Of a stretch of 64,000 bases of DNA, positions 16,168-24,919 are shown in pieces. This DNA is from Cellulomonas sp. PhB150 (GTDB lineage: Bacteria > Actinomycetota > Actinomycetes > Actinomycetales > Cellulomonadaceae): positions 310,001-374,000 of the forward strand of contig NZ_RKHX01000003.1 of NCBI RefSeq assembly GCF_003755175.1. Reading direction: 5' to 3'. How positions within the stretch are numbered: the first letter of the stretch is position 1; each line of letters begins with the position of its first letter. The translations under genes and the position numbers were made by a program. The notes under the pieces are model-generated. The model was not told the origin of the DNA. It worked only from the letters and a program-made list of their open reading frames with translations, and searched no databases.

Positions 16168-17198
16168 GCCGTCTGCCAGACCGCGAGGTAGGACCTGGCG
16201 GCATCGGTGAGGTCGGGTCGCAGGTCCGCCGACTCGGTCAGCCACGTCGAGCTCGGGTCACGCCACGCCGCTCCGACGGCCGCCCACAGCTGCTCGGGCT
16301 CGACGAGCTCGACCAGCCCCGGTCGCAGCCGGTCCATCTCCTCGCTGTACCGGGAGCGGAGCACGATCGCCCGACGCCCGTGCTCAGCCCACTCGAGCAA
16401 GGTGCGCGACGCGGACACGTGCTGGTGGGCGACGACGGGGACGCCGTTGCCCGCGAGCTGTGCGCGGTACTCCGGCCGATCGAGCACTCCAGTCACCTCG
16501 AGCGACGCGCCGGCCGCAGCGATGGCGTCTCGCAGGTCACTGAGCTCTTGCTCGTGGCCAGGGGACGAGCCGCCGATCGCGACCACCTGCACCGCGCCGG
16601 TTCCGCCGGGCGTCGTGACCGCGGCCCGCACCGCCGCATGAGCGGCCTCGAGGTGGCCCTTGCCGGGGTAGACCCAGCCCGCGACCAGGACGCGGAGCTC
16701 ACCGCCACGCGCGGCGCGCGCTCCGGGCGCCGGGGCGACGGCGCGCGCCGATCCGAGGGGGACCACGTACGCATCGGCACTGACGTCCGCGCCCACATGG
16801 TCGCGAAGCAGCGCGCGCTCGTGCTCGCTGCTCACCACGACGCGTCGGGCCGCACGCGCCATCCGGCCGTAGCCCGCAGCCCGGCGCTCGAGACGGCCCG
16901 GCCCGTCGGACGGCTGCGGAACGTCATGCAGGGTGATCGAGACGTCGCAGCGCGCCGCCACCTCGTCCAGGACGTCCGCTGCCGCGGACGGCGAGCTGCC
17001 GAGCAGGTGGTCGGTGACGTGGACGTGCAGCGGCCGCCCGCCCGACGCCAGGCCGACGAGCTCCGCGGCGTCAGCGACCGGGACGATCCGCGCAACCGGC
17101 ACCAGCCCGGCCACCGCCGACGCCAGATCGGCGGCGTAGCCGCTCACGCCGTGCCCAGGCGGGCCGAGGATGACGAGGTCGGGGCAGGGCGTCGGCAT
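16164..17198 (-). CDS. Glycosyltransferase, GT-B fold (GT4-like)
   Basis: Transferase of 344 residues with a GT-B outline. It starts MPTPCPDLVILGPPGHGVSG with a glycine-rich loop. The C-terminal half opens with VLVAGWVYPGKGHLEA and ends with SRTLLEWAEHGRRAIVL, the donor-binding region. The ATG at 17198 is chosen because the first strand follows at once. The gene diverges from the next glycosyltransferase across about 130 bp, which probably holds promoters for both directions. It is coupled by a 4-bp overlap to the GT2 gene downstream. The EX7E motif of retaining GT4 enzymes is poorly kept, so the mechanism is uncertain. Confidence 0.75.
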   Translation of the reverse strand: MPTPCPDLVILGPPGHGVSGYAADLASAVAGLVPVARIVPVADAAELVGLASGGRPLHVHVTDHLLGSSPSAAADVLDEVAARCDVSITLHDVPQPSDGPGRLERRAAGYGRMARAARRVVVSSEHERALLRDHVGADVSADAYVVPLGSARAVAPAPGARAARGGELRVLVAGWVYPGKGHLEAAHAAVRAAVTTPGGTGAVQVVAIGGSSPGHEQELSDLRDAIAAAGASLEVTGVLDRPEYRAQLAGNGVPVVAHQHVSASRTLLEWAEHGRRAIVLRSRYSEEMDRLRPGLVELVEPEQLWAAVGAAWRDPSSTWLTESADLRPDLTDAARSYLAVWQTA

Positions 17199-17327
17199 GG
17201 AGGCATCGTCGTCCAGTCGCGGGTCCGGGGCGACCGGGACAGACTGACGCCACCGCAGACCCGGATCGACGACATGGAGGCAACCTTGGGGGCACCGACC
17301 CACCTCGCCACCCGTGCCGGTGCCCGC

Positions 17328-18401
17328 ATGATCCGCGTCGCGTCCGTCCCGGCGAGCCACCCCTACGTCCGCGCGGTGACTGCCGACCCCGACATCGTGG
17401 TCCTGCCCGACCCGCCCGTTCCCGGCGGCGCACCGGGCCAGTGGTGGCCCCCCGTCGTGCTCGACGCGGCCTGGGTCGAGCGGCACGCGGAGGACGCTGA
17501 CGTCGTGCACGTCCACTTCGGCACCGAGTCGTTCGGGCTCGCCGAACTCCGCGCGGCGCTCGATGCGGCGCACCGGGTCGGGTGGCCGGTCGTCATGACC
17601 GTCCACGACCTCGAGCACCCGCAGCTCCGCGACCAGGACCACTACGTCGCACAACTGGGCATCTTGCTCGAGCTGGCCGACGCCGTCCTGACCCTCACCC
17701 CCGGAGCCGCCGACGAGGTCTGGCGCCGGTGGGGCAGGCACGCGACGGTCGTCCCCCACCCCCGGGTGCTGCCACCGGGTTGGTCCGCTCCCCATCCCGA
17801 CCGGGCCGCTCCGGGCGCGCGCAAGGTCGCGACGCACCTCAAGGACCTCCGGCCGGGCATCGACGCCCCCTCAGCGGTCCGTGCCCTGGCCGACGCGTCC
17901 CGGGGCCTGGTCACGGCGGGTGCGGACGTCGAGGTGCACCTGCGGGACCGGACGCGCGACGACCCTCTCGCGGCAGCGCTGCGCGCGCAGTGCGCGTCCG
18001 AAGGGCTGACCCTGGTCGAGCACGCGCGGTTGGACGACGACGAGCTCGCCGCGCACCTCGCGACGCTCGACGCGTGCCTCCTGCCCTACGGCCACGGCAC
18101 GCACTCCGGCTGGCTCGAGCTGTGCTGGGACCTGGGCGTCCCCGTCATCGTCCCGCGGATCGGCTTCCTGGCAGAGCAGCACGAGGACGGCAGCGTGCTC
18201 TCGATCGCGCCGTTCGACCAGCCCGAGGCGGTCGGTGACCTGGAACATGCGCTTGACCTGGCGCTTCGTATGCCCTCCGCACGGAGCACTGACCGGCGCG
18301 AGATCGTCGCGCGCCGGGCCCAGGAGCGCGCGGTGGCCGACAGGATCGTCGTCGAGACCCATCGCGCGCTCTACAGCCGGCTCGTCGAGGGCGCGCGATG
18401 A
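17328..18401 (+). CDS. Glycosyltransferase, GT-B fold
   Basis: Transferase of 357 residues from the ATG at 17328 (MIRVASVPASHPYVRAV), where the typical first strand begins. An ATG at 17274 would add 18 residues; neither has a strong ribosome site. Visible motifs are ADVVHVHFG, VVMTVHDLEHPQ, the C-terminal HLKDLRPG, and a donor region LLPYGHGTHSGWLELCWDLG followed by PVIVPRIG. It starts a rightward four-gene operon and its stop overlaps the next start by 4 bp. The DLE-H segment resembles GT4 enzymes that transfer to membrane-bound acceptors, but the substrate is unknown. Confidence 0.75.
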   Translation: MIRVASVPASHPYVRAVTADPDIVVLPDPPVPGGAPGQWWPPVVLDAAWVERHAEDADVVHVHFGTESFGLAELRAALDAAHRVGWPVVMTVHDLEHPQLRDQDHYVAQLGILLELADAVLTLTPGAADEVWRRWGRHATVVPHPRVLPPGWSAPHPDRAAPGARKVATHLKDLRPGIDAPSAVRALADASRGLVTAGADVEVHLRDRTRDDPLAAALRAQCASEGLTLVEHARLDDDELAAHLATLDACLLPYGHGTHSGWLELCWDLGVPVIVPRIGFLAEQHEDGSVLSIAPFDQPEAVGDLEHALDLALRMPSARSTDRREIVARRAQERAVADRIVVETHRALYSRLVEGAR

Positions 18402-19504
18402 CCACGTCCCTCGACATCCTGGTCGTCGCGCCGCTGCGCTTCCCGCTCGGCCCCCCGCACGCCGGCGGGCTCGAGTCGATGGTGTGGAACGAGGTGCGCG
18501 CCCTGCGCGACCGCGGGAACCGGGTGGACCTGATCGCCGTCGAGGGCTCGGACCAGCTCGATCCCGGGCATCCCGAGTTCCGTCTGCCGCGGGTCATCTG
18601 GGGATCGTCCGCCGAGGCCACCGACGCGACCTGGCCGGCAGCCTCTTTGGGCCGCACGGTCGCGGCGCTCGACGACGCGCTCGACGAGGTCGGGGCAGCC
18701 CGGAGGTGGGACGTCGTGCTCAACCACTGCCTGCACCCGCTGCCGCTACGTCGGGCCCACGAGCTCGGCGCGCCCATGGTCACGACGTTGCACACGCCGC
18801 CGGAGACCTCGCTCGTGTCCGCCGCGCGCGCGGCGCCCGAGTCGGCGACCTTCCTCGCGGTGAGTGAGCACACCCGGGCGGCGTGGGCCCACGCGGGCGT
18901 CGCCGCCACCCTCCTGCACAACGGCGTGTGCGTCGACGACTGGCCGCTCGGCCCGGGCGGCGACGACCTCGTGTGGTTCGGTCGGATCGTGCCCGAGAAG
19001 GCCCCGCACCTCGCGATCGAGGTCGCCCGGCGGCTCGGTCGACGCATCGTCCTCGCGGGCAGGGTGGGCGACGAACGATACATGCGCGGCGTAGTTGGGC
19101 CGATGCTCGGCCCCGACGCACGGTGGAGCGGTCACCTCGACCAGGCGGCACTGGCGAGTTTGGTCGGGAGGAGCGCGGTCACGCTGGTCACCTCGGTGTG
19201 GGCGGAACCCTTCGGCCTCGTCGCACCGGAGTCGCTGTGCTGCGGGACGCCGGTGACCGGCTTCGCCGTCGGCGGCCTGCCCGAGGTGCAGCACAAGAGC
19301 GTCGGCATGGCCCTTGGGCCGGCCGACGACCTCGACGCCCTCGTCGATGCCGCCGCCGTCCTCGCCGCCCGCGGCCGAGCACCATCCTTCCGCCGAGCGG
19401 TGCACGATGCCACTCGGGAGTCGTTCTCCCTGGACGCTCGGGTGCACCGCCTCGAGGCGGTCCTCCAGCGCGCCGTGGCCACCGCGGGGCAGGAGGTCGC
19501 GTGA
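18398..19504 (+). CDS. Glycosyltransferase family 4
   Basis: GT-B retaining transferase of 368 residues. The N-terminal part has GPPHAGGLESMVW, which binds the acceptor side. The C-terminal part has VWFGRIVPEKAPHLAIEVA and the signature AEPFGLVAPESLCCGTPV, where two glutamates form the EX7E motif. The ATG start overlaps the previous stop and its own stop overlaps the next GTG start. It is a confident GT4 member of the usual length. The four genes 17328-21335 are read as a single coupled unit. Confidence 0.9.
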   Translation: MTTSLDILVVAPLRFPLGPPHAGGLESMVWNEVRALRDRGNRVDLIAVEGSDQLDPGHPEFRLPRVIWGSSAEATDATWPAASLGRTVAALDDALDEVGAARRWDVVLNHCLHPLPLRRAHELGAPMVTTLHTPPETSLVSAARAAPESATFLAVSEHTRAAWAHAGVAATLLHNGVCVDDWPLGPGGDDLVWFGRIVPEKAPHLAIEVARRLGRRIVLAGRVGDERYMRGVVGPMLGPDARWSGHLDQAALASLVGRSAVTLVTSVWAEPFGLVAPESLCCGTPVTGFAVGGLPEVQHKSVGMALGPADDLDALVDAAAVLAARGRAPSFRRAVHDATRESFSLDARVHRLEAVLQRAVATAGQEVA

Positions 19505-20529
19505 CCCGACCGACTGTCGCCTGGTACGTGCACCACCACGGATCGGGCCACGCCACTCGGTTGCGCGCCATCGCCGCCCACCTCGACGAGCCGGTGGTGG
19601 CGCTCGGTTCGATGGACCGACCCCCGGAGCTGCCCGATCACGTGGCATGGGTGAGGCTGGAGCGCGACGACGAGCAGGAGCCGGGCCTCGCCCCGCCGGC
19701 TGAGCTCGACCCGACCGTGGGCGGGCTCCTGCACTGGGCGCCGCTCGGGCACCAGGGGCACCGACGCCGGCTCGCCCGCCTGGCGGAGGAGCTCACACAC
19801 CACGCAGCCGGAGCCCTCGTGGTCGACACCTCCGTCGAGGTCGCCCTGCTGGGCCGGCTGCTCGGCGTCCCGACCGTGGTCGTGACGCAGCCGGGCCGGC
19901 GGGACGACGCCGCGCACGCGCTCGGGTTCGCGGCGGCGACCCGGATCATCGCGCCATGGCCCGAGCGGCTGCTCAGGCCGGACCACCTGGCGCCGGTGCA
20001 GGAGTCCGTGGTCTTCACCGGCGGCATCAGCCGGTTCGAGGGGTGCCAGCCGGATCCACCGCGGCCCGGCAGCGTGCTGGTGCTGGCGGGCGGAGGCGGG
20101 GCCGCCGTCGGTGCCGGGGACCTGGCACGAGCCCAGGAGGCGAGCCCTGACCGCACCTGGAAGCTGGCAGGGACCCTCGGGGACGCGTCGGGCGCATGGA
20201 GCGCGGACCCCTGGCCGGACCTGTCGTCAGCCGAGGTCGTCGTCACCTGGGCCGGGCAGAACGCGATCGCCGACGTCGCGGCTGCGAGCGCGCGGGCGGT
20301 CGTCGTCCCGCAGTCCCGTCCGTTCGACGAGCAGCACACGACCGCCCGCGCGCTGCGGGACGCCCGGCTCGCCGTGGTCCAGCCGGCCTGGCCGGAGCCG
20401 GAACGCTGGGCCGAGGTCCTCGATGAGGCGGACCGGCTCACGCCCAGCTGGGAGCAGTGGGAGGTCGACGGGGCGGCCCGTCGCGCCGCGGCCGTCGTCC
20501 ACGCGGTCGCGACCGGGGCGGCGCGGTGA
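19501..20529 (+). CDS. MurG-like (family 28 type) glycosyltransferase
   Basis: Protein of 342 residues starting with GTG and opening VAWYVHHHGSGHATRLRAIA. This is the HxxGH(A/G)xR pattern of GT28/MurG-like and macroside-type transferases. The C-terminal half has the donor loop LVLAGGGGAAVG and VVTWAGQNAIADVAAASARA, then VVVPQSRPFDEQ, closely matching the UDP-sugar site of MurG. It overlaps both neighbours by 4 bp. It is distinct from the cell-wall murG, which would sit in the division cluster. It probably adds a sugar to a lipid or polyprenyl carrier; inference. Confidence 0.8.
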   Translation: MTRPTVAWYVHHHGSGHATRLRAIAAHLDEPVVALGSMDRPPELPDHVAWVRLERDDEQEPGLAPPAELDPTVGGLLHWAPLGHQGHRRRLARLAEELTHHAAGALVVDTSVEVALLGRLLGVPTVVVTQPGRRDDAAHALGFAAATRIIAPWPERLLRPDHLAPVQESVVFTGGISRFEGCQPDPPRPGSVLVLAGGGGAAVGAGDLARAQEASPDRTWKLAGTLGDASGAWSADPWPDLSSAEVVVTWAGQNAIADVAAASARAVVVPQSRPFDEQHTTARALRDARLAVVQPAWPEPERWAEVLDEADRLTPSWEQWEVDGAARRAAAVVHAVATGAAR

Positions 20530-21335
20530 GCACAGCCGTCATCACGGTCTGCTCCGACGGCCGGCTGGCGCACCTGCGGCACCAGGCGATCGGGGTGCGG
20601 CGCCAAGGTGCGGACCTCTACGTCGTCACCTGGGTCGGCGAGGACCCCCCGGGGCCGCTCGATGCCGACCACGTGGTGCACGTCGCGCCCGGCCACGACG
20701 GGCTCCGTGTCGCCGCGGCCCGCAACGCGGGCGCGGACCTCGCCGTGCGCCTCGGCGCTGACGTGCTCGTCTTCCTGGATGCCGACTGCGTCCCCGGCGC
20801 GGAGCTTCTCGACCGGTACGCGGCAGCGGCCCGTGCCCGGCCCGAGGCGGTGCTGTGCGGACCTGTCACCTACCTGCCACCGGACGTCGACGTCGACGAG
20901 CCCGCCGAGCTCGTCAGCCGCACCGATCCGCACCCGGCCCGCCCGGCACCGGCCGACGGCGCGTTGCGCGACGCCCTGCCCGAGGAGTACCCGCTGTTCT
21001 GGTCGCTCTCGTTCGCCGTCACCGCGGCCACGTGGCGATCCGGTCCGCGCTTCGACGAGAAGTACGAGGGCTACGGCGCCGAGGACACCGACCTCGCGTT
21101 CCAGATGCGTGCGAGCGGCACACCGCTGGTGTGGGTCGGTGGCGCGCACGCCTACCACCAGCACCATCCGACGCAGTCCCCGCCGTGGCAGCACCTCGAC
21201 GACATCCTGCGCAACGGGGCTCGGTTCGCGGCGCGCTGGGGCACGTGGCCGATGAGCGGCTGGCTGGACGCCTTCGCCGCCGCGGGCGCGATCAGCTGGG
21301 ACGGCTCGACGTGGCGCCGGTCCGCTCCCGCCTGA
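20526..21335 (+). CDS. Glycosyltransferase family 2, galactosyltransferase-like
   Basis: GT-A enzyme of 269 residues. Motifs are AVITVCSDGRLAHL, HDGLRVAAARNAG, metal-binding VLVFLDADCVPG and the acceptor motif KYEGYGAEDTDLAFQM of the Glyco_transf_7C domain. The last also occurs, modified, in the GT2 at 14914-16167. It lacks a membrane anchor. It is the last gene of the rightward operon, coupled by GTGA to the gene before. Its final 44 bp overlap the convergent GT4 gene, an unusually long antisense overlap for this window. Confidence 0.85.
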   Translation: MSTAVITVCSDGRLAHLRHQAIGVRRQGADLYVVTWVGEDPPGPLDADHVVHVAPGHDGLRVAAARNAGADLAVRLGADVLVFLDADCVPGAELLDRYAAAARARPEAVLCGPVTYLPPDVDVDEPAELVSRTDPHPARPAPADGALRDALPEEYPLFWSLSFAVTAATWRSGPRFDEKYEGYGAEDTDLAFQMRASGTPLVWVGGAHAYHQHHPTQSPPWQHLDDILRNGARFAARWGTWPMSGWLDAFAAAGAISWDGSTWRRSAPA

Positions 21336-22524
21336 CCGGCCCGAGCAGCTCGTCGGCGGCGGTCAGGAGCAAGGGCGCGACCCGCTCCGGGGCGTAGGCG
21401 TCCGCGGAACGGGCCGCCGCCTGGCCGAGTCGGTCGCGGAGGGTCGCGTCGTCCAGCAGCCGCGCCACGGCGCGAGCCAGACCATCGGCATCGCCGGGAG
21501 CGACCATCAGGCAGTCCTCCTCGTCCGCGCAGAAGTCGTCGAACCCGCTGCCGCGCGTGACGACGACGGCCGCACCGAGTGCCTTTGCCTCGAGCGCGGC
21601 GTTGCCGAAGCCCTCCCACAGCGACGGGCACGTCACGACCGCCGCGGCGCGCACCCACGCGTGCAGCTGCTCCGCGGGCACGTGGCCCACGAGGTGCACG
21701 CGGCCGCGTGCGTCCGCCGGGACGAGATCGAGCAGGTCCCGCTTGTCAGGCTCGAACCGCGCGTCGCCGCTCGACCCGGCGAGGACCAGGTGGGCGTCCG
21801 GATGCGTGCGGCACAACCGCCCGAACGCGGCGGCCGCCTCGAGCACACCCTTGCGCCGCTCCAGCCGGCCGACGAAGAGGATGGTCGGGCCCGTGCGGGG
21901 CCACCACCCGGGCACCGATCCGGCCTGCGCCAGGGACCGGATTCGCGCCAGGTCGACCGTGTTCGGCACGACCCTCGACGGTGGGAGTCGGCCGAGCATC
22001 TGCCCGCTGCGCGCGGCCATGGCCCGCGAGATGGCGATGACCCCGGCGGATCGACGGATCTGGCGTACCTCCAGGTGCGACTGCACCACCTGGACCGCGC
22101 CCCGGCGCCAACCGAACGACGCCGGCGAGTAGCCCGACACCTGGTTCTGCAACGCGGTGCTGGTCGCCAGGTTGGTCAGCAACGGCGTGCGGCGTGCCAG
22201 CGATGCGCCGAGCGCGCCCCACTCGGGGAGGAAGACACGGTCGTAGGAACGGGCGCGCGACGCGCGGGCGACAGCGCGAGCACGCTGCGCTACGGCCAGC
22301 ACGCCGCGGCCGCGGATGGGTGCGGTCCCGAGCAGCGCGACACCCCCGGGGGCCGAGGTGGACGTGAGCGGCTCGCCGGCCAGGACCAGCAGGTCGACGT
22401 CCGCGCCAGCCGCCACCAGCGCGGGCAGCAGGCCGGCGTAGTGGGTGCCGATCCCGCCCGTGTAGGTGGTCAGCCCCTCGTACTCGGGCGTCGCGACGAG
22501 CCATCGCCCGCCGTCCGGACTCAC
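21292..22524 (-). CDS. Glycosyltransferase family 4, glycogen-synthase-like N-terminus
   Basis: GT-B transferase of 410 residues. The N-terminal loop ATPEYEGLTTYTGGIGTHYA is of the glycogen-synthase/GT4 type. The C-terminal half has ILFVGRLERRKGVLEAAAAF and CPSLWEGFGNAALEAKALG, giving a clear EX7E motif. The GTG at 22524 places the glycine-rich loop near residue 20. It lies 26 bp after the SDR gene on the same strand and is probably co-transcribed with it. Seven glycosyltransferases without a polymerase or flippase suggest step-by-step assembly of a short glycan or glycolipid. Confidence 0.85.
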   Translation of the reverse strand: MSPDGGRWLVATPEYEGLTTYTGGIGTHYAGLLPALVAAGADVDLLVLAGEPLTSTSAPGGVALLGTAPIRGRGVLAVAQRARAVARASRARSYDRVFLPEWGALGASLARRTPLLTNLATSTALQNQVSGYSPASFGWRRGAVQVVQSHLEVRQIRRSAGVIAISRAMAARSGQMLGRLPPSRVVPNTVDLARIRSLAQAGSVPGWWPRTGPTILFVGRLERRKGVLEAAAAFGRLCRTHPDAHLVLAGSSGDARFEPDKRDLLDLVPADARGRVHLVGHVPAEQLHAWVRAAAVVTCPSLWEGFGNAALEAKALGAAVVVTRGSGFDDFCADEEDCLMVAPGDADGLARAVARLLDDATLRDRLGQAAARSADAYAPERVAPLLLTAADELLGPVRRERTGATSSRPS

Positions 22525-22550
22525 CGGACGGGCCCGCTGGCCCGCCGGCG

Positions 22551-23393
22551 TCAGGCGCGGCGCCACGCGTCGGTGACGAGGTGAGAGCCGGCCATCGGGC
22601 CCATCGTGAGCATGCCGCCGTCCACGGCCCAGGACGCCCCCGTGACGTAGCCGCCGTCGGGCCGGCACAGGAGGCGGACGACGGAGGCGACCTCCCGCGC
22701 GTCTCCCGGACGACCCAGCGGGACGCCCGGGCGGGCGGCCTCGAGGGGCGACTCGTCCTCCTGCCCGGTCATCGGCGTCGCGATCTCGCCCGGCGCGACG
22801 GCGTTGACGGTGATCCCGTGCTCGGCGAGCTCGAGTGCTGCCACCTTCACCAGGAGGCCGAGCCCGCCCTTCGCCGCGCAGTACGGCGCCGCACCCACGC
22901 GCGGCGCGTGCTCGTGGACGCTCGTGATGGCCACGATGCGGCCGCCGCTGCCCTGCTGGACGAGGTGGTGGGCACTGCGCTGCAGGCACAGGAACGCGCC
23001 GTCGAGGTCGACGGCGAGGACGTCACGCCACTCCTGCCACGTCACCTCCAGGAAGGGCGTCGCCGTGCCCGTGCCGGCACTGAGCACGACCGCGTCGAGC
23101 CCGCCCATCGCTCCCACGGCCTCGTCGACGACGCCAGGAGCTGACGTCGGGTCGGTCAGGTCCAGGTGCAGGAGGTGCGGTCGGGCGCCACGCGCGGTGA
23201 CCTCCTCGGCCGTGCGGCGGGCTCCCTCCTCGTCGGCGTGCCACGTCAGCGCGACGTGCTCCGCGTCGTCGGCGAGCGCGACGGCACAGGCTTTGCCGAT
23301 GCCCGAGTCGGCGCCGGTCACCAGGACGCGACGCGGTCCCGGGCCCGCCGTGGGGTCGGGCAGCCGGGGATCGGTGGATCGGGGGTCGGCCAT
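22551..23393 (-). CDS. Short-chain dehydrogenase/reductase (SDR)
   Basis: Classical SDR of 280 residues. The cofactor site is VLVTGADSGIGKA and the structural motif is LSAGTG in place of NNAG. The catalytic serine is in IVAITSVHEH and the YxxxK pair is in PYCAAKGGLG. The end has GYVTGASWAVDGG. The acidic residues after the second strand do not settle NAD versus NADP. The ATG at 23393 is preferred to a GTG nine bases earlier because the AAGGG ribosome site would lie too close to the latter. It could provide a modified sugar for the adjacent transferases or act in detoxification. Confidence 0.9.
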   Translation of the reverse strand: MADPRSTDPRLPDPTAGPGPRRVLVTGADSGIGKACAVALADDAEHVALTWHADEEGARRTAEEVTARGARPHLLHLDLTDPTSAPGVVDEAVGAMGGLDAVVLSAGTGTATPFLEVTWQEWRDVLAVDLDGAFLCLQRSAHHLVQQGSGGRIVAITSVHEHAPRVGAAPYCAAKGGLGLLVKVAALELAEHGITVNAVAPGEIATPMTGQEDESPLEAARPGVPLGRPGDAREVASVVRLLCRPDGGYVTGASWAVDGGMLTMGPMAGSHLVTDAWRRA

Positions 23394-23557
23394 CGCAGTC
23401 ACACCCTTCGTGGGGAGGGATTCGGCCCGCTGCCGGACCGCCCGCCCAGGCTAAGCATGGCCCGCGGCGACCGCCTCCGGTCGCCCGATCGACGCGTTCG
23501 GCGCACCCTGGGTTCGGGCGCGTACAGGTGCGCCACCGACGACACGAGGAGCGGACG

Positions 23558-24757
23558 ATGCGCGCACTGACCTGGCAGGGAACCGAGAACGTGAGCGTGG
23601 AGACGGTCCCCGACCCGCGCATCGAGGAACCCACCGACGCGATCATCAAGGTCACATCGACCGCGATCTGCGGGTCCGACCTGCACCTGTACAAGGTCCT
23701 GGGCATGTACCTGGATGCGGGCGACATCCTGGGCCACGAAGCCATGGGCGTCGTCGAGGAGGTCGGCTCCGCTGCGGGCAGCCTCGCCGTCGGCGACCGC
23801 GTCGTCATCCCGTTCAACATCTCCTGCGGCACGTGCTGGATGTGCTCACGCGGGCTGTTCGCGCAGTGCGAGACCACGCAGGTCCGCTCGCAGGGCACCG
23901 GCGCCTCCCTGTTCGGGTTCACCAAGCTCTACGGCCAGGTCCCGGGTGGGCAGGCCGAGTACCTGCGCGTGCCCCAGGCGCAGTTCGGCCCGATCGTCGT
24001 GCCCGACGACGGCAGCCCCGACGAGCGCTACCTCTACCTGTCCGACGTCGCACCTACCGCATGGCAGGCCGTCGAGTACGCCCAGGTTCCGCCCGGCGGC
24101 ACGGTCGTCGTGGTCGGCCTCGGCCCGATCGGCCAGATGGCGGCCCGTATCGCCGCGCACCGGGGAGCCTCGAAGGTCATCGGCCTGGACCTGGTGCCCG
24201 AGCGGCTCGAGATGGCCCGCCGCCACGGCATCGACGTCATCGACATCAGCACCGTCGACGACCTCGCCGAGGCGGTCCGGGACCTGACCGGCGGCCGCGG
24301 ACCGGACTCCACGATCGACGCTGTCGGCATGGAGGCCCACGGCTCGCCCGCGGCGTCCGCCGCCCAGAAGCTGGCGGGGCTGCTCCCCGACGCCGTCGCG
24401 CGGCCGTTCATCGAGAAGGCGGGCGTGGACCGCCTCGCGGCGCTGCTCACCGCGTTCGACCTCGTGCGCCGCGGTGGCACGGTCTCGATCGCCGGGGTCT
24501 ACGGCGGCGCGATCGACGGGCTGCCGATGATGCAGCTGTTCGACAAGGGCCTGACGCTCCGGATGGGGCAGGCCAACGTCAAGCGCTGGATCGACGACCT
24601 GCTCCCCCTGGTCCAGGACCCGTCCGACCCGCTCGGCGTGCTCGACCTGCGCACCCACCGCCTCCCGCTCGAGCAGGCCCCTGCCGCCTACGAGATGTTC
24701 CAGAAGAAGGACGAGGGCTGCATCAAGGTCGTGCTCGACCCCGCTGTCGCTGTCTGA
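23558..24757 (+). CDS. Zinc-dependent alcohol/formaldehyde dehydrogenase-like protein
   Basis: Medium-chain dehydrogenase of 399 residues. Catalytic zinc ligands lie in STAICGSDLHLYK and DILGHEAMGVV. Structural zinc is held by the cysteine cluster CGTCWMCSRGLFAQC. The Rossmann motif is VVVVGLGPIGQM. The long insert after ESTIDAVGMEA-type sequence (GRGPDSTIDAVGMEAHG) is typical of the glutathione-independent formaldehyde dehydrogenase group common in actinobacteria. The ATG at 23558 has a GAGGAG ribosome site. It is divergent from the SDR gene across about 160 bp. It probably oxidises toxic aldehydes or alcohols in the cytoplasm. Confidence 0.88.
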   Translation: MRALTWQGTENVSVETVPDPRIEEPTDAIIKVTSTAICGSDLHLYKVLGMYLDAGDILGHEAMGVVEEVGSAAGSLAVGDRVVIPFNISCGTCWMCSRGLFAQCETTQVRSQGTGASLFGFTKLYGQVPGGQAEYLRVPQAQFGPIVVPDDGSPDERYLYLSDVAPTAWQAVEYAQVPPGGTVVVVGLGPIGQMAARIAAHRGASKVIGLDLVPERLEMARRHGIDVIDISTVDDLAEAVRDLTGGRGPDSTIDAVGMEAHGSPAASAAQKLAGLLPDAVARPFIEKAGVDRLAALLTAFDLVRRGGTVSIAGVYGGAIDGLPMMQLFDKGLTLRMGQANVKRWIDDLLPLVQDPSDPLGVLDLRTHRLPLEQAPAAYEMFQKKDEGCIKVVLDPAVAV

Positions 24758-24782
24758 GTCCCTGGGATCTCTCCCGAGGTCC

Positions 24783-24797
24783 GGGGCAGGAAACGTC
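24783..24797 (+). promoter_or_regulatory. Shared motif upstream of manganese catalase
   Basis: GGGGCAGGAAACGTC lies 123 bp before the catalase start and matches exactly the minus-strand motif at 14806-14820, ahead of the membrane-stress operon. It may be part of a stress-type promoter. A 15-base match can arise by chance in a window this GC-rich, so support is weak. Confidence 0.3.
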
Positions 24798-24919
24798 CGT
24801 CGGGCCTGAGCCGCGCACCATCGTGCGCCCGACCTTCCTCCAAGGTGCGACGACGCCGACGCACCTGCGCTCCGCGGACTCATCCGAGCTCCGCGCCCAC
24901 CACGAGTGAGGGACCGACC

